From: Vulcanisaeta sp. JCM 16159 | GTDB lineage: Archaea; Thermoproteota; Thermoprotei; Thermoproteales; Thermocladiaceae | NCBI RefSeq assembly: GCF_001316265.1 | Contig: NZ_BBDN01000007.1 | Coordinates: forward strand, 1 to 64,000 | DNA: 64,000 bases | Direction: 5' to 3' | Position numbers and translations under genes: made by a program | Notes under the pieces: generated by a model | Database searches by the model: none | What the model saw: the letters and a program-made list of their open reading frames with translations, nothing else | Told to the model about the DNA's origin: nothing | In this document: in pieces, positions 27,878 to 36,225 of the stretch | Position numbering within the stretch: position 1 is the first letter of the stretch | Layout of the letters: every line of letters starts with the position of its first letter

Positions 27878-28641
27878 CCCGGCGGTGGGCCGGTCCCGAG
27901 GCTCTCGGGCCACCCCTGATCACGCCCTCCCTGACGCACTTCATTAGTATTAAGAAGCCACGTAGTGCTATATTTATGGCGCCAATGACATCCCTATCAC
28001 CCTCAAAGCCGCAGTAATTACACGTCACCTTACCCCTAGCCCTACCCAGGTAATTACCGCACCTTGGGCACACACTACTGGTGTACTCAGGCTCAACAAG
28101 TATTACAGGTATTGAATCCCTAATAGGCATCATCACCTCGCCTTATAACTTATCCAGAACCAGGAAACCTCAACAGCAGAGCACTTACTCACAACTTCGC
28201 CAAACCTATTAACCATAAATTCCCAAACCGCCCTAGCCCTGGCAAGGCCACGCTTATGCCCACTAAACCGCCTAAGGTCCTCAAACGCCAAGCCAACCAA
28301 TGCATTATGAACCTTTGAACACTGTGGGCAGCCCTAACCACGGCGCTCAATGCCTTACTAATTACGCTGCTTGTCAATTCATTGCCTCTATATCTATCAA
28401 CTCCGGGATAATTAACCTCAACCACGTATGCCCTAGTCATGGCATCATACATACCCAACGGCACTAACGAAACACCATTCTGCCTAGCATATATCACGGC
28501 CAAATCACTAAGCAACTTAGCCCATTTGCCAACAAAAGCCATAACTGAATGCCTAACACCAACATCGATGCCCACCATGGTCACGTCCACGGCAGGTACA
28601 CGCCCGTCCCTGCTTTTCCCATATTTACCCATACCCGTCAC
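27819..28641 (-). pseudogene. tnpB: truncated, frame-broken TnpB (IS200/IS605 family OrfB)
   Basis: The first part (from 28641) holds DVTMVGIDVGVRHSVMAFVG, the start of the RuvC-like domain with the first catalytic Asp. A shift region near 28190-28330 carries LAFEDLRRFSGHKRG with the catalytic Glu. The last part has SSVCPRCGNYLGRARG and VTCNYCGFEGDRDVIGAINI, the four-Cys zinc ribbon and final Asp. The N-terminal half of a normal TnpB (about 150-200 aa) is missing, so this is a remnant, though the DED triad is readable. The printed frame ends at 27819, inside cbiZ; the true end is probably near 27880, where PAHRR runs into the hairpin. No TnpA transposase is nearby. Confidence 0.75.
27884..27914 (-). 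ncRNA. omega-RNA-like GC-rich hairpin at the tnpB 3' end
   Basis: CCCGAG (27895-27900) and CTCGGG (27904-27909) form a six-pair stem with a three-base loop. GGTGG (27884-27888) pairs with CCACC (27910-27914) below an internal bulge. The hairpin covers the last TnpB codons and the element's right end, which is where the guide RNA scaffold and right-end hairpin of IS200/IS605 elements lie. Function in this decayed copy is doubtful. Confidence 0.45.
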
Positions 28642-28750
28642 CCGAACACCCGCAGGGCGGGATTGCGGGAGAGACCCATAGTACCGCCCCTCGTTGTTAG
28701 ACCATGGCGGGGCGGCCCACCCCGCGGTGTTCGGGTGACGGGCGTTTTTT
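28634..28750 (+). ncRNA. structured element with perfect 17-pair outer stem, two inner hairpins and T6 tail
   Basis: CCCGTCACCCGAACACC (28634-28650) is the exact reverse complement of GGTGTTCGGGTGACGGG (28726-28742). Inside lie two further stems: GGGCGG (28655-28660) with CCGCCC (28684-28689), and GCGGGG (28707-28712) with CCCCGC (28720-28725), the latter stacked directly on the outer stem. A T6 run (28745-28750) follows on plus. The layout is a three-way junction, suggesting a structured RNA or a transposon-end structure. The left arm overlaps the first codons of the tnpB remnant. No upstream TATA box at proper distance is clear. Confidence 0.5.
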
Positions 28751-28810
28751 GATCAGCCTTTTCTTTCAGTCACCAGTCATTTCATGGGAATTCATCATGG
28801 TGCTTCTCAA

Positions 28811-28905
28811 GATATCCGAGGACCAAGCCATCGGCTCGGTCTCTTGGTATCCATCATATTCCCCTTCCTCCTTCCCCTGGTTGGGGAATTGAAAAGAGGA
28901 AGGGG
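28811..28905. repeat. two strong intergenic inverted repeats
   Basis: GACCAAGCC (28821-28829) and GGCTCGGTC (28833-28841) pair with one mismatch that becomes a G-U pair on minus, around a three-base loop. Further on, CCCCTTCCTC (28861-28870) is the exact reverse complement of GAGGAAGGGG (28896-28905), and inside it TTCCCC (28872-28877) pairs with GGGGAA (28883-28888). The stretch 28751-28946 contains no gene that I can support. The repeats could be terminators for the converging flanks, a structured RNA or insertion-element debris. Confidence 0.5.
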
Positions 28906-28946
28906 ATTTTAACGGGTTTGCCTGCAGTGGACGTGACCGTGATGAG

Positions 28947-29889
28947 CTAGGTTTTTGTTTCGTTGAGTAGTTTGTTGCGTAGTTCTCTTGTTTCGTTTAT
29001 TTTTATTTTCAATTCCTCATTAATACCCATGTAAAGCGCCTCGCCTGGCTTTATTCTGCTTAGTATATCTCTTAGTCTTGATGATGATTTGGCAGGGCCG
29101 CTGTGGCTTGTTATTATTGTTGGTGTGTTTAGGTCCTCGATGCTTAACTTACCGATGCTATGTAGTATTATCCATGTGTTTGTAATCCCTCTCGTCATTC
29201 TGATAATCCTTAGTAGTGCGTCCTCCCTTATGTAGTATTGTTATGTCGTCTAGTATTAATAGGTTGTTGGTTCCTTGTTGGCACATGCTGTTGATTATTA
29301 GCGCCGTTGTTATGTATGTTCCCTTAATGTCCTTACCAATAAGTATTGTGGTTACCTTGCTAACTTCACCATTAAGGTCTTGGTCGGTCACGATATCGCG
29401 CAGCGGCATCATTCGTCCTAGGAGCCATAGTGCGTGGACGTTGCGTGGGTTCCTACTGAGGTATCTTAGGTACTTAATGTAGTTATTATAGGTTTTATAC
29501 CTATAAGCCATGGATACCAACAGTGATATTCCTAGCCTGGCACTCAACTCCTCATATAAGTCGAGTATTAGGAATAGGTTATCGCGTATGCATTTCCAGG
29601 GTATTAGTGGCTTCATGACAGCTCCAAGCACATCACTTGGTTTATGCGTTACGTATGTAATGGATGAACCCATTAACCTAAGTCTCATTAAGCCCAGTGT
29701 GGTGACTATGGTCGTCTTGCCCGAACCTGGCGGTCCAATCACTATTAACGGTTTATCGCCTAAATCAATCAATATCCTGGCCAACTTTTTATCAATACTC
29801 ATCTCCCGGCCTGGGACTGACCCACTGCCTAAATCGCCTACGAGGATTTCCCCAGGGCTTAACCCTGAGGGATTTCCCTCGCGGTTCAT
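28947..29889 (-). CDS. P-loop ATPase, unknown (one frameshift)
   Basis: The long frame from 29889 holds Walker A KPLIVIGPPGSGKTTIVTTL at about residues 46-65 and Walker B NNLLILDDITILHKGG near residue 220. An alternative start is ATG 29802 (MSIDKKLARILIDLGDKPLI). A shift near 29175 joins the C-terminal frame (NTPTIITSHSGPAKSSSRLR), where IITSHSGP may be the sensor segment. About 310 aa. The 'GPPGSGKTT' loop and 'THKPSDVLGAVMKPLIPW' region suggest an AAA or HerA-related fold but fix no family. It is divergent from two unknown genes across a palindromic region, so the three may form one module. Confidence 0.6.
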
Positions 29890-30058
29890 GTACCGGCATT
29901 AATCATGGCAAACCTACATGTCTAAATCACCGTGGTTACAAATCTTGATTTTTATTCTTTAAGTGATGTTTACCGTCACTTTTTCGGTACGCCAAACCTG
30001 GTGTATTAATGATGACCTTTTGCTGTGAACTATTATTGCGCCTTTTTGGTGCATTTTC

Positions 30059-30089
30059 CGCGCACGGTATTTTTGCACGTGCGCGCACG
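30059..30089. promoter_or_regulatory. overlapping palindromes, probable operator
   Basis: CGCGCACG occurs twice (30059-30066 and 30082-30089), 23 bases apart. The second copy lies in a perfect 12-base palindrome CGTGCGCGCACG (30078-30089), and GCACGTGC (30075-30082) is a second, overlapping palindrome. The cluster is GC-rich in AT-rich surroundings and ends about 10 bases before a TATA-like GCTTAAATTAC (30098-30108), itself about 27 bases before ATG 30130. The position suits a regulator or activator site for the plus-strand pair, and perhaps for the divergent ATPase. Confidence 0.5.
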
Positions 30090-30129
30090 ATTTGTTACGC
30101 TTAAATTACTCCTTTCCTCTGTGTTTACT

Positions 30130-30849
30130 ATGGAGTCGGGGCTCGTTGGTTCGGAGAGTGGTCAGTATGTAGAGTTTGTCCTGCCCTATCTTAGTTCTTA
30201 CAAGCCGTTTATCGCGATTTATGAAGTCAAAGGTGTCAGGGTTGTTGAGGGTGGTAATGTTGTTAGGGCTCAGGTGGTGGGCGGTGATTATGCCGTTGTT
30301 AAGGGTTACTTCGTTAGTTCTAGGCCGTACATCGTGGATGTCAGTGTTAATGGTGATGGCGCCAGGTTCCTGCCCGCCTTATTTAATCAATTGATTGGTA
30401 GGGTGTCTCCTGGTAATGGTGGTAGTGTTGTGCTGTATATCCTTGAGTTTAGGGTTCCTAATGACGTGGGTATATCCGTGAAGTTTCATAGGGAGGTTAG
30501 GAGGTGCTTTGCGAAGTATGGCAATGCGTGGATTGGCCGTGAGGTGTGCTTTAACGTGGATGGGTGGAGGGAGGTATTTTCGAGGTATGGCAATGCCTTC
30601 ATTCGTGTTTACCCAATACACGTGAGCGTCAATGATGCCCTGCGCATCGTGGATTCGATAATTAATTCGATAAGGGCTAGGATAGATTACCTAAGTGAGG
30701 ACTTGAGGTATGAGTTGAGGGCTTACCGAAGGGCTAGACTTAGGAACTTGATCGCGGAATTCAATGAGTTGTTGAGGGGTTGGGAATCATTTAGGGCCTC
30801 CCTGGTGAATAATCATGCAGTTGGTCGGGGGCCGATAACTGTAATCTAG
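30130..30849 (+). CDS. unknown protein of 239 aa
   Basis: ATG 30130 (or GTG 30121) follows a TATA-like box at leaderless spacing; the extension to 30025 is not coding-like. The N-terminal half is beta-rich (YKPFIAIYEVKGVRVVEGGN, YAVVKGYFVSSRPYIVDVSV). The middle has two similar segments, CFAKYGNAWIGREVCFNV and VFSRYGNAFIRVYPIHV. The C-terminal half is a long charged helix pair (IINSIRARIDYLSEDLRYEL, RAYRRARLRNLIAEFNELLR). There is no signal peptide. The following gene starts at its stop (TAGTG). No family recognised. Confidence 0.6.
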   Translation: MESGLVGSESGQYVEFVLPYLSSYKPFIAIYEVKGVRVVEGGNVVRAQVVGGDYAVVKGYFVSSRPYIVDVSVNGDGARFLPALFNQLIGRVSPGNGGSVVLYILEFRVPNDVGISVKFHREVRRCFAKYGNAWIGREVCFNVDGWREVFSRYGNAFIRVYPIHVSVNDALRIVDSIINSIRARIDYLSEDLRYELRAYRRARLRNLIAEFNELLRGWESFRASLVNNHAVGRGPITVI

Positions 30850-31177
30850 TGATTAGGGAATACCGCGTGGACGAGGTTGAGGGTAGCAATACTTCGTTAT
30901 TTGTTGATTTATCCATGGCCGACTACGTGGAGTTGGTGATTAGGGATCTTGTGAGTGGTGTCTTTATTCACTACCCGTATAAGGTTATTTATACGCGTGA
31001 TGGGGACTTATTACTCATTAGGACTGAGAGTTATGGTGATAATAAATTGAGGAGGCATAAGTCCAGTGTTTGTCCCTTCAGGGACTGCCGTTATTTATTG
31101 GGTCCGCTGGCCATACGCGCCTTGTGGTTAGGGTTGTGGGGTTTCGCGGTGCTGACCCTGTGATTAGGTTTTCGTGA
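30849..31177 (+). CDS. unknown protein of about 109 aa (one frameshift)
   Basis: GTG 30849 overlaps the preceding TAG, so it is coupled to the 239-residue protein. The product begins MIREYRVDEVEGSNTSLFVD and has VELVIRDLVSGVFIHYPYKV, then YTRDGDLLLIRTESYGDNK. After about 31060 the printed frame turns into an unlikely Cys/Trp/Leu sequence. The neighbouring frame reads SAGHTRLVVRVVGFRGADPV and ends at TGA 31175-31177, which looks real, so I place a shift near 31070. Small beta-rich partner of the upstream protein, function unknown. Confidence 0.5.
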
Positions 31178-31183
31178 CTCGAC

Positions 31184-31725
31184 TTAAAATTGGCATTGCA
31201 ATTCGTGCCTTGACAACTCTCTGTAGTTGTTTTCCTTCGCCAGTATTAAGGAAACGTTGCTTATTAATAGTGGTTTGCCCTGAAGTTCCTTCTCGATACC
31301 AATCTCGTGGGCCATTTCGAGTATGCTCTGCGGGTCTGGCTTCTTCGATCTTATGTAGGCAATCGTTATGTGCGGCCTAAACTCGCCTGAGTACTTATCG
31401 CTAATTGATACGCCTGAATCCCTTAGTATGCTCATTATCGTGGACCTCAACCTACCCAACTGCTCATTATTAATAACCTCCACCGCCAGTACCTGGGTCT
31501 CAGGGTATTCGGCAATAGTACTAACTGCCCAAGCCTAACCCTGAAGCAGGGTATTGAGCCTATGCTTATTCCGATTTTATCGTCTACCTCCTGGCTCGGC
31601 CTTTGCTCACCGATGTACGTAATGGTCACATGCAGGTTTTCCCTCTCCACGGGTATTACGGGCAGTGTCTTAATCAATGGTGTTATGTTCAATTCCTTGA
31701 TGAAAATGCCGTAGAAGTAACCCAC
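31184..31725 (-). CDS. thpR: RNA 2',3'-cyclic phosphodiesterase (2'-5' RNA ligase family, one frameshift)
   Basis: Two frames join at about 31470. The first contains ENLHVTITYIGEQRPSQEV and the second EFRPHITIAYIRSKKPDP, the paired HxTxxY (HhTh) motifs that define LigT/ThpR two-histidine phosphoesterases. About 180 aa is normal length. The start at 31725 reads MGYFYGIFIKELNITPLI, as expected for the first strand. Such enzymes hydrolyse 2',3'-cyclic phosphates at RNA ends and join tRNA halves in vitro. Confidence 0.85.
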
Positions 31726-31811
31726 GGGTTCCCAAGGCCTGCCTCAGTAAAAATGCTTTTGCAGTAATAGGCGGGATAGCTTTATAAAGTGGTTCATTTG
31801 ACATTTGTACC

Positions 31812-32772
<961 letters not shown>

Positions 32773-32773
32773 T

Positions 32774-33346
32774 TCAGTACTTCCTCATTAAATCACCTAT
32801 TAATTTAGTCACGGGTTCAATATCACCGTCACCCTTCACATTCGTTATGGCAGCCATTAAAATGATAAGCCTAACCAAGTGCTTCAGATCCTTGATACCA
32901 CCTCTATAAACCACCTTAATTCCCTCCATCCCCAATTCGCTCGTAATCCAAACCTCTAGGTTGATGCCGTACTTCCTACCAACATCCTTAACAGCCCTGT
33001 ATATGGCGTTCTGACACTTGGTAATGTTGATGGACGTTAAGGTGCTTGGTGGTTTATACAAGTCGTTCGTAACCTCAACCCTCTCGCCCACGCAATCCCT
33101 AAGTGCGGAGGTGCTTATTGGTAGGTCGGCCAACGCGAGGATTGAGCCATTGCCCAGTAGGTATATGGATATTGTCCTTGGGGTCTTGGTGAGGAGCATT
33201 GGTGAGTTTGGGGATATTATTACCGTGCCCACCGCCTTAATCACCCTGCCCAGGGCGCTGTAGGCATATACATCACTAATGCCCAATGCACTACCGTACC
33301 TATTGTGCAAGTCCAACACAAGCCCTGTGAACCTTGAGGAATCCAT
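32774..33346 (-). CDS. conserved-looking protein, unknown, 190 aa
   Basis: The intact frame reads MDSSRFTGLVLDLHNRYGSA, VIKAVGTVIISPNSPMLLTK, TISIYLLGNGSILALADLPI, CQNAIYRAVKDVGRKYGINL and RGGIKDLKHLVRLIILMAAI. It alternates strands and helices and lacks a signal peptide or membrane helix. It converges tail to tail with the oxidoreductase gene (2-base gap). No motif identifies a family. The even coding character suggests a real cytoplasmic protein. Confidence 0.6.
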   Translation of the reverse strand: MDSSRFTGLVLDLHNRYGSALGISDVYAYSALGRVIKAVGTVIISPNSPMLLTKTPRTISIYLLGNGSILALADLPISTSALRDCVGERVEVTNDLYKPPSTLTSINITKCQNAIYRAVKDVGRKYGINLEVWITSELGMEGIKVVYRGGIKDLKHLVRLIILMAAITNVKGDGDIEPVTKLIGDLMRKY

Positions 33347-33395
33347 TAACCGAGTAAGGTTTAATGCACCGTTATTTTTAACTTAACCCCGATAA

Positions 33396-34064
33396 TTACC
33401 CTAGGCTAGGCTTATTAGTTATGGAACCAAACCGCTTTTCCCTAGGTATATACGCCGATATATTGCCAAATGCCGGGTATCCGCATTGCGGGTAATACTC
33501 AAAATTCGTCACTAAAACGGCAACGGCAGGCCTTAACAATTTTACAGTTAATATCTTACCCGTCTGATTTGTACCGTATACCGCAATTACGAATGCGTAT
33601 GCCCCAGGTCCTAACGTTACGTTAAGCCATGTTGGTCCATTACCCGTTACGCACTTTATATAGCCGTAGCCATTCTTGGGGATGAAGCTCTCATTTGTGG
33701 CGCCGAGAAATAATATATCGGCCGCGGCCCTGGGGGCTATGCACACGTATATGCCGGGTTCAAGGTAAAACTCGCTGGTTATATAATAAGTACCGTTGAG
33801 GACAAATACACTCATGTCAGAAATACCGAGACCAGCCACACTGCGGGATAACCAATCCTCATTACCCGGTATTGGGTAAAAGGTAATACTTTCTGGAAGT
33901 GATGGAGCCTTACAAGGTACATAACCAAGCATCTTCACTACATCATCCATGTAGTACGTATTCACAACATAAATTAGTAGGCCAGCAATAATAAGGACGC
34001 CAAATAGAACGACGAGAAAGAGATCAAGGCTAACTTCGATTTTAATTGTACGTGGCATGATCAC
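33396..34064 (-). CDS. membrane-anchored exported protein, unknown
   Basis: The 222-residue product has an N-terminal anchor (IEVSLDLFLVVLFGVLIIAG with LLIYVVNTYY) and a beta-rich ectodomain (YYITSEFYLEPGIYVCIAPR, TWLNVTLGPGAYAFVIAVYG) with five Cys and several N-glycosylation-like sites. Its GTG start overlaps the TGA of the preceding exported protein, so the pair is translationally coupled. Both have 'LEPG(I/Y)Y' segments, hinting at related folds. Function unknown; a cell-surface complex is likely. Confidence 0.62.
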   Translation of the reverse strand: MIMPRTIKIEVSLDLFLVVLFGVLIIAGLLIYVVNTYYMDDVVKMLGYVPCKAPSLPESITFYPIPGNEDWLSRSVAGLGISDMSVFVLNGTYYITSEFYLEPGIYVCIAPRAAADILFLGATNESFIPKNGYGYIKCVTGNGPTWLNVTLGPGAYAFVIAVYGTNQTGKILTVKLLRPAVAVLVTNFEYYPQCGYPAFGNISAYIPREKRFGSITNKPSLG

Positions 34065-34909
34065 TCACCCCTTAACCATTACAGGCTGAGCCTCAAAGGC
34101 GTATGCCGGCCCCTGACCGCCTGCCTTAGATATCATGTATATATAACCTGGCTCCAATGTGTAGGTCCAGGCATTTGTTGTGGTTGTCTGTATTGTGGCA
34201 GAACCGCTACTGCTATAGCCATTTATCGAAATGCCTACGCCAGTGGTTAGTAATGTTGTTGATGTGCTTGAAACAAACAAAGTCATAAGTGCGTTAGCGC
34301 TGCACATATCGTATGTCCCCACTAAATTATTGCTAAAGCCATTATTAAAGGTTACGGAGTAGTAACCAGTCCCATTATAAATCGTTGCATACACTTGATT
34401 AGGTTCGTTTTGGTCCGTGGTCGTCCCCGGTGGTAATATCTGTATGACCTTATAATACGGCGCGTTGTTCACCAATGCTGGACCTAGATCTTGGGCCACG
34501 TATGACTGAGTGCACGGCTCATAAGCCGGGTAAGGAACTGCAACCATCTCTGTGCTGTAAATCGCCCAAACATCGAGCCTAAAGAGACCGACTGCCTGAC
34601 CGTTGTTTGCGTAGATGGTTTGAGATAACTGTGTTAAGACCTGGCTTGTCAGAGTGACCGGGCCTGAAGTGAACGTGTAAGTCGCTGTGTAAGTGAGGCC
34701 CTGGGTGGCACTCGCATACCCGGCGTATGGAGAATTGAGTAGTATTATCGGTGTCCATAAAACACCCTCAGCAGCCATGGTCCCCGCTCACATACCCAAC
34801 CAAAATCAGTGGGCTGTATCGCAAAGGCGTAATTCACGTGAGTTAGTATTAGTATGGTAATAATTAGTGCTGCTATGGGTAACCATCGATGTATTTTCAT
34901 TAATTTCAT
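34065..34909 (-). CDS. secreted protein with signal peptide, unknown (one frameshift)
   Basis: As printed the protein seems to start at 34778 without a signal peptide. The neighbouring frame upstream, from ATG 34909, reads MKLMKIHRWLPIAALIITIL, then ILTHVNYAFA, a clear Sec signal peptide with AFA cleavage, and continues IQPTDFGWVCERG. A one-base shift near 34780 joins it to the beta-rich mature protein (TYTATYTFTSGPVTLTSQVL, YTLEPGYIYMISKAGG). About 280 aa before cleavage. It is the first gene of a coupled pair with the anchored protein that follows. Confidence 0.68.
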
Positions 34910-35124
34910 ATATTAACGAATCTCTGGTCTAGGCTTTTTTTACTTCGGATGTTCTTAATAATGAAGCGAGCAGGATTGATCATGGTTATCTATTAATTTT
35001 ATTTTCCTTGGATATTATTTTGAAAAACATTAATCAATAAACCCTAAGAATGTTTTGCGCCCTTAATTTCATTACTTAACAGCGCAAGGTGAGTTTTTTT
35101 ATTTGACCACATAGAGCTTAGCCT

Positions 35125-35415
35125 GTGGAGGATTCGATTGAGGATTTGTTGATTGGTATTGAGGATGGTGATGCAGAGTCCTTCATGAAGCTTATTAGGT
35201 TTGTTGAGGATAATTATAGGAAGGTCCTCTATACAATGGGTTATGTCGAGCTTGGTGATTATATTCTCATCAAGTCCTGCACATACATACTACTGAGTAA
35301 TGACGGCATGGCATACGCCCTGCTTAATGGCGATAAGCCCGAGGTAATTAGTATCGAGGCTGTTGGCAGTATTAACGAGGTTATTGATGAGGTCTGTGGC
35401 TCTGAGGAGGAGTGA
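35125..35415 (+). CDS. small acidic protein, unknown, 96 aa
   Basis: GTG 35125 begins MEDSIEDLLIGIEDGDAESF, followed by MKLIRFVEDNYRKVLYTMGY, then YILIKSCTYILLSNDGMAYA and an acidic tail. A T-rich TATA-like stretch (35092-35101) lies about 28 bases upstream. There is no membrane helix. It is just upstream of a VapBC pair but has its own promoter. No family recognised. Confidence 0.55.
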   Translation: MEDSIEDLLIGIEDGDAESFMKLIRFVEDNYRKVLYTMGYVELGDYILIKSCTYILLSNDGMAYALLNGDKPEVISIEAVGSINEVIDEVCGSEEE

Positions 35416-35429
35416 TGGTAATGAATTTG

Positions 35430-35482
35430 TATTACGTGATTTAATATTACGAAAAATTTATATTATGTTATTCAGTATTACG
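35430..35482 (+). promoter_or_regulatory. four phased TATTACG repeats, probable VapB operator
   Basis: TATTACG occurs at 35430-35436, 35445-35451 and 35476-35482, with the near copy TATTATG at 35461-35467. The spacing is 15, 16 and 15 bases. The array surrounds the TATA-like AATTTATA (about 35455-35462), which lies about 28 bases before ATG 35486. Repeats of this size suit cooperative binding by ribbon-helix-helix dimers, so they are the likely autorepression sites of the antitoxin. Confidence 0.6.
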
Positions 35483-35485
35483 TAT

Positions 35486-35716
35486 ATGGGCTCTACCGTA
35501 ATCCTTACCGTTAGGGTTAGGAGAGAATTGAAGGAGAAAGCCGAGCAACTAGGTATAAATATTAGGGAGGTTGTCGAGAGGGCACTTGAGGAGGCAATTG
35601 AGGAGAGGGAAATGGAGAAACTTAGGGAGATGGCGAATGAACTTAAGGAATTACTTGGTGGCATTAGTGGGGAGGAGGTTGTTAGGTTGATAAGGGAGGA
35701 TAGGGATGCGAGGTAA
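35486..35716 (+). CDS. vapB: VapB antitoxin, ribbon-helix-helix/CopG-like
   Basis: From ATG 35486 the 76-residue product starts MGSTVILTVRVRRELKEKAE, a ribbon strand and first helix, then QLGINIREVVERALEEAIEE and a long charged helix ending GISGEEVVRLIREDRDAR. This is the archaeal VapB type with a DNA-binding N-terminus and toxin-binding tail. The toxin gene starts 11 bases before its stop. An upstream in-frame start (35363) would cross the operator repeats and is rejected. Confidence 0.85.
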   Translation: MGSTVILTVRVRRELKEKAEQLGINIREVVERALEEAIEEREMEKLREMANELKELLGGISGEEVVRLIREDRDAR

Positions 35717-36131
35717 GTACTTATTCGACGCATCAGCCCTACTTTTACTGCTCCAACGAGGTGACATCATCACTAGGACGGCGGTTATCAAGGACATCTA
35801 TATACTACATTTAACAATATATGAAATAGGTAATGTACTGTGGAAGGAGGCGCACGTGCTCAAACGTATTAGGGACCCCCACAGAACCGCCGAAATAGTC
35901 CAGGAAATACTTAAGCAGATTAACATGCTCGCTGACCCACCACTCGCTGAGGTGTTGAGATTATCGTTAAGTAAGGGATTGACATTTTACGATGCAAGTT
36001 ATGTATATGCCGCGGAGAGTATGGGAATGACACTGGTAACTGAGGATAAACAAATACTTAAGTCAACGAGTAGCGCCATTAGTTTTAAGGAGTTTGTTGA
36101 TGCCGTGGCGCGTGATAATTCACGGCATTAG
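35706..36131 (+). CDS. vapC: VapC toxin, PIN-domain ribonuclease
   Basis: This 141-residue PIN protein shows YLFDASALLLLLQRGD (first Asp), LTIYEIGNVLWKEAH (Glu), LTFYDASYVYAAESMGM (Asp) and LVTEDKQILKS (Glu-Asp). Normal length and overlap with the antitoxin make this a complete VapBC pair, distinct in antitoxin class from the AbrB-type pair at 13353-14035. Confidence 0.9.
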   Translation: MRGKYLFDASALLLLLQRGDIITRTAVIKDIYILHLTIYEIGNVLWKEAHVLKRIRDPHRTAEIVQEILKQINMLADPPLAEVLRLSLSKGLTFYDASYVYAAESMGMTLVTEDKQILKSTSSAISFKEFVDAVARDNSRH

Positions 36132-36225
36132 CTAGAAATGGATATAAATGCGGTCGTGATTATTATCCTGTGTGAAGATGACCGCCATGACTGACCGTAA
36201 ATGATGAGGAACTTGGGTTCTTGAT

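Noticed and set aside
27884-27914. Hairpin as an intrinsic terminator of cbiZ
   Set aside because: It is GC-rich without a T-run after it on plus and lies within the tnpB 3' end. The element's own right-end or guide RNA structure is a better reading.
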